Source: a virus. From it: a DNA stretch of 32,770 nt. The translations under genes were made by a program, and so were the position numbers. The DNA lies in the IMG/VR virus record IMGVR_UViG_3300030108_005652, positions 1 to 32,770 of that record; one strand, 5' to 3'. The notes below the pieces were generated by a model. That model had not been told where the DNA came from. It saw nothing but the letters and a program-made list of their open reading frames with translations, and ran no database searches. Shown here piece after piece: positions 1 to 5,951 of the stretch. Numbering within the stretch: position 1 is the stretch's first letter; each line of letters starts with the position of its first letter.

Positions 1-2
1 AG

Positions 3-191
3 AAAAAAGCACAAGGTATGTCAAAAGAAGCTAGAGCCAAAATAGTACAAAGAAAAAGAAGAAAAGACCCAAACCCTGATAGAAAAGGTAAACCGATTAA
101 TGTTTCTACAAAGTTGAAAAAAGGTGGTTTTATAGCAAAGGGTTGTGGTAAAGTAATGAGTAACCGTAGGAAGGTTACTACAATAAGTTAG
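3..191 (+). CDS. C-terminal part of a small basic phage protein (5' truncated by window edge)
   Basis: The reading frame is open from the first complete codon at position 3 to TAG at 189-191, giving 62 residues. The visible part is strongly basic (KRRKDPNPDRKGKP, then KKGGFIAKGCGKVMSNRRK). An internal ATG at 18-20 could be a start, but the frame is already open upstream of it, so the gene probably begins outside the window. It sits 8 bases before the next small basic gene, and that gene's ribosome site (AGGAG) overlaps this stop codon, so the two are likely cotranscribed. Short Lys/Gly-rich proteins with a GCGKVMSNRRK-like ending recur, as I recall, in marine phage structural modules. No function is known to me. 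A DNA- or capsid-associated role is only a guess from the charge and location. Confidence 0.6.
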   Translation, partial: KKAQGMSKEARAKIVQRKRRKDPNPDRKGKPINVSTKLKKGGFIAKGCGKVMSNRRKVTTIS

Positions 192-199
192 GAGTATTA

Positions 200-448
200 A
201 TGCCAGGTCATTACAAAAAAAGCAAAAACGGTAGCATGATGAAAAAATCTAAGGGCGGAAAAATTATGAAGAAGTCCAAAGGTGGTATGATGATGAAGAA
301 ATCGAAAGGTGGCTCCATCATGAAAAAATCAAAAGGCGGCATGATGATGAAAAAGTCCAAGGGTGGCAGAATCATGAAAAAGTCTAAAGGTGGTTCAATC
401 ATGAAAGCTGGAAATGCAGCTAGAAGAAGAGCAAGATATAGTAGATAG
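200..448 (+). CDS. Lysine-rich tandem-repeat protein (MKKSKGG repeats)
   Basis: An 82-residue, extremely basic protein. After a 13-residue leader beginning MPGHYKK it holds six consecutive 9-residue units, MKKSKGG plus two variable residues (residues 14-67), then a short Arg-rich tail (ARRRARYSR). The start is ATG 200 with AGGAG at 190-194. The TAG stop shares its G with the GTG start of the next gene. The two variable positions alternate between MM and SI/RI/KI, suggesting an 18-residue higher-order repeat. Synonymous codons differ between units (AAA/AAG, TCT/TCC/TCG, GGC/GGT) while the peptide stays constant, which suggests selection on the protein rather than a recent expansion. It contains no acidic residues. 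Binding to packaged DNA, capsid interior or RNA is plausible but unproven. The complementary-strand frame here is only a mirror of the repeat. Confidence 0.75.
   Translation: MPGHYKKSKNGSMMKKSKGGKIMKKSKGGMMMKKSKGGSIMKKSKGGMMMKKSKGGRIMKKSKGGSIMKAGNAARRRARYSR
239..400 (+). repeat. Six 27-bp tandem repeats inside the MKKSKGG gene
   Basis: Units begin at 239, 266, 293, 320, 347 and 374, each starting with ATG in frame and encoding MKKSKGG plus two residues. A partial seventh unit (MKAG) follows at 401. The DNA copies differ mostly at third codon positions, so this is a protein-level repeat. Confidence 0.9.
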
Positions 449-1122
449 TGCCTAATTTAATAAGTAATATCCCACATTTCAAATGTTGGGTAAGAAGAGA
501 ATTTACCCATAACCACGAAAAATATCACGATGAATATATACATGCTTTAGCTATAGCTGTTAATACTATTCCTGACAGATCTTTAAGTTTTCAAGTAGTT
601 TTTACAGGCGAAGAAGCTAATTGCGAAGATAACGATGAACCTAACATACACGGTGGTGCTATGTGGGCTCGTATGCCTATACAAGGTATGGTTGCTGATA
701 TACCTATGGAAGATTTTCCTGATCCTATGGAAGATCATTTAGCACAACCTTGGGACTGTGAATCAAGAGATCATAGTGTTATTGTTATGGACAGAGTTAG
801 CTCCTCACCTTGGTTAGCTAAGATAGGCGGTGATTTTTACCAAGCCAAATATTTATTTACAGTTGATTATACAAATAACTCTATTGCAGATGACCCTGCA
901 CAACATAAACAATCTCATGTATTATATATAACAGAAGATTGTAATTGGAAAGGTAATCTAGTTGCTTTACCTAACAATAGAGTAAGAGCTACAAGCCCTG
1001 CTTTATGGGTGACTGGCGAAGGTGCTCCAGACTTTAAACCGTCACAATGGGCACATTCTGCTGAAGGTCATGAAAGTTATTTAGACCCTTCTATTACATT
1101 TAATAATTTATATGAGGACTAA
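448..1122 (+). CDS. Conserved phage structural-module protein of unknown function
   Basis: A 224-residue soluble protein with a GTG start at 448 that overlaps the previous stop (TAGTG). It has no signal peptide or membrane segment. The composition is rich in aromatic, His and acidic residues, with an HNHEKYHDEYIHALAIAV stretch near residues 21-38 and a GGAMWARMPIQG stretch around residues 69-80. Repeated PMEDFPDPMEDH-like residues around 86-97 are acidic. It lies two bases upstream of the first adaptor-like gene, inside the head-tail connector cluster. I recall closely similar proteins at this position in marine podovirus contigs, always without assigned function. A virion or assembly role is inferred from the neighbourhood only. 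Confidence 0.75.
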   Translation: MPNLISNIPHFKCWVRREFTHNHEKYHDEYIHALAIAVNTIPDRSLSFQVVFTGEEANCEDNDEPNIHGGAMWARMPIQGMVADIPMEDFPDPMEDHLAQPWDCESRDHSVIVMDRVSSSPWLAKIGGDFYQAKYLFTVDYTNNSIADDPAQHKQSHVLYITEDCNWKGNLVALPNNRVRATSPALWVTGEGAPDFKPSQWAHSAEGHESYLDPSITFNNLYED

Positions 1123-1124
1123 AA

Positions 1125-1796
1125 ATGGCAACATCAGGCAGTACAAACTTTGAGCCAGATATAACAGAGTTTGTTGAAGAAGCATATGAAAGATGTGGTT
1201 TAGAACTACGTACTGGATATGATCTTAAAACTGCTATTAGATCTGCTAATCTTATGTTGGCCGAGTGGGCAAACAGAGGTTTGAATCAATGGACTATCGA
1301 AACCGGTACACAAACTGTTACACAAAGCACAAATAGTTATAGTTTAGGAACAGATGTTATAGATATTTTAGACGTAACTATTAGGCGTACAGAAGCTGGT
1401 GTTACAACTGATATACGTTTGGATAAACTTTCTAGATCAGAGTTTTTTAATATACCAAACAAAGCAACAGAATCTAAACCATCACAATATTTTTTAGATA
1501 AACAAAATAATCCAACACTTTTTTTATATCCAACTCCAGAAAACTCTACAGATATAATACGGTTCAACAAGCTTACTAGGATGGATGATGTGGACGATCC
1601 AAAAAATACTTTAGATATGCCATTTAGACTATTTCCTTGTTTTGTTGCAGGACTAGCTTATTACATAAGTATTAAAAAGAATCCACAATTAACTGCACAA
1701 TTAAAAAGTATTTACGAAGAAGAGTTTAGAAGAGCGGCTGATCAAGACGAAGATCGTGCTTCTTTCAGAGTAAGACCTTCTATAAGGATGAGATAA
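1125..1796 (+). CDS. Head-tail adaptor-like protein (P22 gp4-like)
   Basis: A 223-residue protein. The N-terminal third is helical (FVEEAYERCGLELRTGYD, then SANLMLAEWANRGLNQWTIE) and a beta-rich centre follows (YSLGTDVIDILDVTIRR). The LMLAEWANRGLN..W motif is typical of the podovirus adaptor family that attaches below the portal and stabilises packaged DNA (P22 gp4-type). The C-terminal part is again helical and basic. It lies directly upstream of a zinc-ribbon gene and a second adaptor-like gene, with 1-base stop/start overlaps. This fits a connector cluster. The family assignment rests on motif and context, and the exact position in the tail is uncertain. Confidence 0.65.
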   Translation: MATSGSTNFEPDITEFVEEAYERCGLELRTGYDLKTAIRSANLMLAEWANRGLNQWTIETGTQTVTQSTNSYSLGTDVIDILDVTIRRTEAGVTTDIRLDKLSRSEFFNIPNKATESKPSQYFLDKQNNPTLFLYPTPENSTDIIRFNKLTRMDDVDDPKNTLDMPFRLFPCFVAGLAYYISIKKNPQLTAQLKSIYEEEFRRAADQDEDRASFRVRPSIRMR

Positions 1797-2098
1797 TGGC
1801 TTATGCAACTGCTAAATTTGCCCTAGCCCACTGTGATAGATGTGGTTTTCGTTTCAAACTCTTAGAACTGAAAAAAGAATGGAACGGCTTAAAAGTATGT
1901 CATCGTTGTTATGAACCAAAACATCCACAACTAGAACCTACCACAAATGTAGCCGACTCAGAGGCTATTTTTGATCCAAGACCTGATAAAGACGTTGAGG
2001 GTGGTGATGGTAGAGTGTTTACAGATACTGATATCATAGGTATTAATTTTTCAGGTTTTAAAATTACATCTGCTTTAGGAACAGTTACAATATCATAA
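1796..2098 (+). CDS. Small zinc-ribbon protein between two adaptor genes
   Basis: A 100-residue protein with two CxxC knuckles, Cys13/Cys16 and Cys35/Cys38, spaced as in a zinc ribbon (FALAHCDRCGF and KVCHRCYEPKHPQ). The remaining 60 residues are acidic then hydrophobic/beta (FSGFKITSALGTVTIS) with no known domain. The ATG overlaps the upstream TAA, and its own stop overlaps the next ATG (TAATG). The position between two adaptor-like genes suggests a virion or assembly role, perhaps in the connector. An alternative is a small DNA-binding regulator, but nothing in the C-terminal half supports that. Zinc binding is inferred from the cysteine spacing. Confidence 0.75.
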   Translation: MAYATAKFALAHCDRCGFRFKLLELKKEWNGLKVCHRCYEPKHPQLEPTTNVADSEAIFDPRPDKDVEGGDGRVFTDTDIIGINFSGFKITSALGTVTIS

Positions 2099-2757
2099 TG
2101 ACACTAGCAGAACTAAAAACGTTAATACAAAATTATCTACAAAATACTGAAACTACTTTTGTATCTACTTTAGATGACATCATAAAAAATACAGAAGATA
2201 AAATATTTCAAGAGGTACAGTTTGACAATTTTAGAAAAACAGCTAGTTTGACTTTTACCGCAGGTACTAAAACTATAGCTACACCATCAGATTATGTCTT
2301 ATCTTTCAGTTTTGCTGTCATAGATTCAAGCTCTGATTATCACTACTTAGAAAAAAAACATCCGTCTTTTATCCAAGAATACGATGTCGATCCGGCTGAT
2401 TCAACTAAAAGAGCTTTGCCTAAATACTACGCAGTCAAGGAAAAAGGTTTAAGTTCATCAACTTTATTAGTGGCACCTGTGCCTGATGCAAACTATAGCG
2501 CAGAGCTAAACTATCTGTTCAAACCTAATTCATTAGTAACAGATACAACTGGCACTTGGTTGTCCAACAACGCTAGAAACTTACTTTTATACGGTTGTTT
2601 ATTAGAGGGGTATACTTTTATGAAAGGTGATCCTGATATGTTTCAAGTATATGAGGGTAGATATCAACAAGAGCTTGCACGTCTGAAAAATAGAGCTGAA
2701 GGCAGAGGCAGAAGAGACGAATACCGTTACGATTCTTTACGTAACAACGTGAATTAA
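2098..2757 (+). CDS. Second head-tail adaptor-like protein (phiSU10-type)
   Basis: A 219-residue protein starting MTLAELKTLIQNYLQNTE. An N-terminal helical segment (TTFVSTLDDIIKNTEDKIFQEV) is followed by a beta-rich middle (SLTFTAGTKTIATPSDYVLSF) and a long C-terminal helix ending in a basic tail (GRYQQELARLKNRAEGRGRR). The TIATPSDY...Y..PD..Y...L.Y pattern is that of the SU10-like adaptor family of short-tailed phages. It is the second candidate adaptor in the cluster, which suggests two stacked connector rings, or an adaptor plus a tail-hub partner. It overlaps its neighbours by one base on both sides. Confidence 0.65.
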   Translation: MTLAELKTLIQNYLQNTETTFVSTLDDIIKNTEDKIFQEVQFDNFRKTASLTFTAGTKTIATPSDYVLSFSFAVIDSSSDYHYLEKKHPSFIQEYDVDPADSTKRALPKYYAVKEKGLSSSTLLVAPVPDANYSAELNYLFKPNSLVTDTTGTWLSNNARNLLLYGCLLEGYTFMKGDPDMFQVYEGRYQQELARLKNRAEGRGRRDEYRYDSLRNNVN

Positions 2758-3488
2758 TGGAACCTGTTAAAGAACTAGAGGGCAAACATATTGCTATAGT
2801 AGGCTTAGGTGCTAGTTGGCAAGATTATAATATTGCTAAAAGTCATGGTGTTAATTTTGATGAAGTATGGGCTATAAATGCTGTGTCATCTGTCATAATA
2901 CACGATAGAGTATTTATGATGGACCCAGCTTCGAGATTTCTAGATTCAGAGGATGCCGGTAAACAAACAGCAGGTATGCGTAAAGTTTTGTCATCGCATC
3001 AAGGTCCAATTTATACTTGTGAATTAGATGAAAGATGTCCAGGGCTTGTCGAATATCCTATTAATGAAGTTATGCAGGCAGGTAAATCTGCCTACTTAAA
3101 TAATACGGTTGCTTATGCGGTTGCTTTCGCTTACTGGTGTAAAGTAGGAAAACTATCTCTATTTGGCGTAGATTACAGTTATAAGGGCAATTTACACTTT
3201 GCAGAGCAGGGTAGAGGGTGTGTAGAATACTGGCTCTCTAAACTTGAATCTGAAGGTGTCAGCATAGGTATTGCTAGATCTTCTTCTTTACTAGACCAAA
3301 ATGAATCTGCTGAAGATAAATTATACGGATATCACAGGTTAGATGATCCTATGGTTGTGTTACAAAATGATACTGGTAATTATAGAGCTATGCGTAGGAG
3401 TGAGTACAGACAAAGAGCAGTGCCCGAGCCTAAGCCAAAAAAGTTTGTAGCAGGACGAGAAGACCCACCTGAACCAAAAAAGTGGTAA
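2757..3488 (+). CDS. Rossmann-like protein, distantly like DUF115/sialyltransferase folds
   Basis: A 243-residue protein. The start HIAIVGLGASW (residues 11-21) is a glycine-rich first strand and loop. It is followed by DEVWAINAVSS (35-45) and VFMMDP (52-57), the strand-loop order seen in nucleotide-sugar-binding Rossmann-like folds such as DUF115 and Cst-type sialyltransferases. A later FGVDYSYKGN stretch (around 137-146) would be another strand with acidic end. The C-terminus is Pro/Lys-rich (VPEPKPKKFVAGREDPPEPKKW), probably disordered. It sits inside the virion gene run between an adaptor and beta-rich virion proteins. Catalysis is not shown, and it could be a structural protein that reuses the fold. 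Confidence 0.5.
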   Translation: MEPVKELEGKHIAIVGLGASWQDYNIAKSHGVNFDEVWAINAVSSVIIHDRVFMMDPASRFLDSEDAGKQTAGMRKVLSSHQGPIYTCELDERCPGLVEYPINEVMQAGKSAYLNNTVAYAVAFAYWCKVGKLSLFGVDYSYKGNLHFAEQGRGCVEYWLSKLESEGVSIGIARSSSLLDQNESAEDKLYGYHRLDDPMVVLQNDTGNYRAMRRSEYRQRAVPEPKPKKFVAGREDPPEPKKW

Positions 3489-3496
3489 TATAAGTT

Positions 3497-3934
3497 ATGG
3501 CTATTACATCAACTTTAACAACTTCTTTCAAAAAAGAATTATTACAAGGCGTACATAATTTTAACAAAGCTAGTTCACCCGATACTTACAAGTTAGCTTT
3601 GTATTCTAGTTCTGCTTCATTAGATGCAAGTACAACTGCTTTTACGACAAGTGGCGAAGTTTCGGGTACAAACTATACTTCAGGAGGCGCAACCTTAACA
3701 CTAAAAACTGGCACACCTACAACAGATGGCACCACAGCGGTAGTTGATTTTGACAACCTAACTTTTTCTAATGTTACTGTTACTGCTGCTGGAGCTTTGA
3801 TTTACAACTCGAGTGACAGCAATAAAGCGGTTTGTGTGATAGATTTTGGTAAAGATATTACCGCTACTGCAAGTGATTTAACTATTACTTTCCCTTCAAC
3901 AGGAGCTTCCAATTCTATAATTAGATTGGCATAA
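3497..3934 (+). CDS. Small beta-rich virion protein
   Basis: A 145-residue Ser/Thr/Gly-rich protein. The N-terminal FKKELLQGVHNFNKASSPDTYKLALYS is the typical opening of a phage virion protein family found near tail genes. The remainder alternates short hydrophobic strands with polar loops (GGATLTLKTG, VVDFDNLTFSNVTV, LTITFPS). It has no signal peptide or membrane segment. It lies 8 bases after the Rossmann-like gene and 7 before the next beta-rich protein. A decoration or tail-surface protein is the most likely role. The assignment is by composition and neighbourhood. Confidence 0.6.
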   Translation: MAITSTLTTSFKKELLQGVHNFNKASSPDTYKLALYSSSASLDASTTAFTTSGEVSGTNYTSGGATLTLKTGTPTTDGTTAVVDFDNLTFSNVTVTAAGALIYNSSDSNKAVCVIDFGKDITATASDLTITFPSTGASNSIIRLA

Positions 3935-3941
3935 TACTGAT

Positions 3942-4919
3942 ATGTCTAGTTTTGAAAACGATTTGAGACTTAAGGAAATAGCCACTGGTGCTGAGTCAGG
4001 CACTTGGGGCACTTCTACCAACACAAATTTATCTTTAGTAGCTGAAGCTTTTAGCTTTGGTACAGAAGCTATAACTACAGATGCTGACACACATACTACC
4101 ACAATAGCAGATGGTGCAACCGATCCTGGTAGATCTTTGTACCTGAAATATACAGGAGCTTTAGACAGCGATTGTACAATTACTCTAGCGCCTAATACTG
4201 TTAGCAAAGTTTGGTTTATTGAAAACGCTACAACAGATTCAGGTAGTGGTGGTCCATACAATATAATAATTAGTCAAGGCTCAGGCTCTAACGTCACTAT
4301 ACCTAACGGCTCAGTCATGGCAGTTTATTCAGATGGGGGCAGTAGTTCTGCTAATGTCGTCTCAGTTTTAACAGATGTAGTTTTAACTGATTCGGTAAAA
4401 ATTACAGGCACAACTCCAACTTTAACAATAGGAGATGGTGGCGAAGAAGATACAAAAGTAGTATTCGACGGTAACGCAGGAGATTTTCATGTAGGTTTAG
4501 ATGATTCTTCTGATAATTTAGTTTTAGGGGCTGGCACTACTTTAGGTGCAGAGCCTAGAGTTGAAATAGATAAAGATGGTGGTGTGCAAATAATATCTGA
4601 TGCTCCTACAAACGGACAATTAAAATTATCAGATATTGGTGCAAACGCCGATCAGGCAATTTTGAGACATGACTCAGGAGTTCTTTCAATAATATCTACA
4701 CAGGCTTCTGATACCGTTGGTTCGATACAAATACAAGGTCAAAGCACAAGTGGTACATTCACCTACATTACTTTTGCTAGCTCAGGCACTACAACCGACA
4801 AGGATATAGAGATTACTACATCTAGCGCATCAAAAAGCATCATATTGAGATCACCAGATGGCTCAAGATTTAGAATCACAGTAGATAATTCAGGAAACTT
4901 ATCAACAGCATCTGTTTAA
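3942..4919 (+). CDS. Beta-rich tail/fibre-like virion protein
   Basis: A 325-residue protein beginning SFENDLRLKEIATGAESGTWGTSTN. This opening is shared by many marine-phage tail proteins. The rest is Gly/Ser/Thr/Asp-rich with repeated short strands (VKITGTTPTLTIGDGG, KVVFDGNAGDFHVGLDD, DKDIEITTSSASKSIILRSP). The last part resembles the repetitive style of the giant fibre encoded at 7826-13426 (RFRITVDNSGNLSTA compared with RIRIDSSGNLGIG). The two may be partners or share ancestry. A role in the tail-fibre assembly is inferred. No chaperone domain is present at its C-terminus. Confidence 0.6.
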   Translation: MSSFENDLRLKEIATGAESGTWGTSTNTNLSLVAEAFSFGTEAITTDADTHTTTIADGATDPGRSLYLKYTGALDSDCTITLAPNTVSKVWFIENATTDSGSGGPYNIIISQGSGSNVTIPNGSVMAVYSDGGSSSANVVSVLTDVVLTDSVKITGTTPTLTIGDGGEEDTKVVFDGNAGDFHVGLDDSSDNLVLGAGTTLGAEPRVEIDKDGGVQIISDAPTNGQLKLSDIGANADQAILRHDSGVLSIISTQASDTVGSIQIQGQSTSGTFTYITFASSGTTTDKDIEITTSSASKSIILRSPDGSRFRITVDNSGNLSTASV

Positions 4920-4927
4920 TGTATAAT
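4899..4927 (+). promoter_or_regulatory. Possible sigma70-type promoter before the lysis cluster
   Basis: TTATCA at 4899-4904 and a perfect TATAAT at 4922-4927 are 17 bases apart, straddling the stop of the preceding gene. The next ATG (4936) follows the -10 box by only 8 bases, and only a T-run lies between. A transcript from here would be almost leaderless for that gene, but normal for the following ones. In an AT-rich genome such boxes arise by chance. Confidence 0.3.
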
Positions 4928-4935
4928 CTTTTTTT

Positions 4936-5142
4936 ATGGACGAAAAACAATTTTTAATTACATCGTTACAATTAATTGAGGTATCCTTAGCAAGAGGTGC
5001 TGTCAAAGGAGAGGAAGTTAAAGTTATATCAGCTATGCGAGATTACATCTCACAAGGTTTACAAAAGTATCAAGAACCTGTCTCAGAGCCTGTAGAAGAA
5101 TTAGTTGAAGAAACAGAAGTAGCAGAGGAGGCTGAAGAATGA
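4936..5142 (+). CDS. Small acidic protein of unknown function
   Basis: A 68-residue protein. The N-terminal half is predicted helical (QFLITSLQLIEVSLARGAVKGEEVKVISAMRDYISQGLQ) and the tail is almost purely acidic (EPVEELVEETEVAEEAEE). There is no Shine-Dalgarno sequence before ATG 4936, only a T-run. Its stop overlaps the start of the following 32-residue membrane protein (ATGA-type overlap at 5139-5142), so it heads the small-protein/lysozyme cluster. I do not recognise the family. The acidic tail could bind a basic partner, but that is speculation. Confidence 0.55.
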   Translation: MDEKQFLITSLQLIEVSLARGAVKGEEVKVISAMRDYISQGLQKYQEPVSEPVEELVEETEVAEEAEE

Positions 5143-5237
5143 TAGATTACATATTAATTTTAATTTTAGTTGGTGTTATTGGATATCTTTGGGTATCTAA
5201 AAATAAACCAGAATGGCTAGAAAAGTTTAAAAAATAA
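5139..5237 (+). CDS. 32-residue single-span membrane protein
   Basis: A very short gene starting at ATG 5139, overlapping the previous stop, and ending TAA 5235-5237. The peptide has an N-terminal hydrophobic helix (YILILILVGVIGYLWV, residues 4-19) and a basic tail (KNKPEWLEKFKK), so it should be inserted in the inner membrane with the tail in the cytoplasm. It lies immediately upstream of a coiled-coil/TM protein and a lysozyme. A holin-accessory or pinholin-like role is plausible from size and place. It has no sequence signature I can name. Confidence 0.55.
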   Translation: MIDYILILILVGVIGYLWVSKNKPEWLEKFKK

Positions 5238-5238
5238 A

Positions 5239-5460
5239 GTGGCCAGAAAAACAGCAGCAGATGTTCACCTTGAATTATCTGTGCATCAAAAAGAAAGTGC
5301 AGAAAGATGGAAAACTGCATTTAACAAATTTGTTGATATAGAGCTCGAACTAAAAGAGTTACAACAAAAAGTATCAGGCGGTTTGACTACACTCATAGTT
5401 TTATTAGTAGGTTTAATATGTAGTGTAGTCGCCTTACTAATCGAGGGTATAATTTTATGA
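5239..5460 (+). CDS. Coiled-coil membrane protein, XhlA/holin-like
   Basis: A 73-residue protein with a GTG start at 5239, two bases after the preceding stop. Residues about 10-46 form a charged amphipathic helix (HLELSVHQKESAERWKTAF, then DIELELKELQQKV). Residues about 49-71 form a C-terminal membrane span (LTTLIVLLVGLICSVVALLI). This soluble-coil plus C-terminal anchor layout is that of the XhlA-like lysis accessory proteins and some small holins. The stop overlaps the lysozyme start (ATGA), so translational coupling to the endolysin is likely. The role in lysis is inferred from architecture and neighbour. Confidence 0.6.
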   Translation: MARKTAADVHLELSVHQKESAERWKTAFNKFVDIELELKELQQKVSGGLTTLIVLLVGLICSVVALLIEGIIL

Positions 5461-5903
5461 TAAGCGATAATTTAGAACAAAAAGTTTGTGAACAGCTAAA
5501 ATTACATGAAGGCTTTGTTTCTCATGTATACGAAGATTCAACACCTGAAAAATACTTAACCATAGGTTACGGTCGATTAGTAGACAGCCGTTTAGGTGGT
5601 GGCATATCCCAACAAGAAGCAGAATATCTTTTAGTAAATGATGTTAAAAACTGCGTAAAAATACTTTCAAAAGAAATAGATGCTTGGTCCGAACTGAGCG
5701 AAAACAGAAAAATAGTTTTAATTAACATGTATTTCAATCTTGGTAATAGATTATTTAAGTTTAAAAACATGCTAAATGCTTTACATGCAAAAAATTATGT
5801 AGAAGCTGCTGACCAAATGTTGGACAGTAAATGGGCAGAGCAGGTTAAGGGGCGTGCTCAGGATCTAGCTCATATTATGAAAACTGATAGCATACACGAA
5901 TAA
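5457..5903 (+). CDS. T4-type lysozyme (endolysin, GH24)
   Basis: A 148-residue protein that should cleave the beta-1,4 bond between MurNAc and GlcNAc in peptidoglycan. The T4-lysozyme catalytic triad is visible: Glu18 in LHEGF, Asp27 in YEDSTP and Thr35 in YLTIGYG. The E-to-D spacing of nine residues is as in T4 lysozyme, and the TIGYG motif is intact. The C-terminal helical lobe is also recognisable (NMYFNLGNRLFKFKNMLNAL, then SKWAEQVKGRAQDLA). There is no signal peptide or signal-anchor, so export would need a holin. The two small membrane genes just upstream are candidates, as is the 3-TM protein at 25907-26380. The gene is slightly shorter than T4 lysozyme (164 residues) but appears complete. 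Confidence 0.9.
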   Translation: MISDNLEQKVCEQLKLHEGFVSHVYEDSTPEKYLTIGYGRLVDSRLGGGISQQEAEYLLVNDVKNCVKILSKEIDAWSELSENRKIVLINMYFNLGNRLFKFKNMLNALHAKNYVEAADQMLDSKWAEQVKGRAQDLAHIMKTDSIHE

Positions 5904-5951
5904 TCTATATCTAGCTTAAATCAAAACAACGAGATAGAATATCTTAATGTT

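Noticed and set aside
239-400. Regular 27-bp repeats resembling a CRISPR-like or satellite array
   Set aside because: There are no spacers, the unit equals nine codons in frame, and differences are mostly synonymous, so it is a coding repeat.
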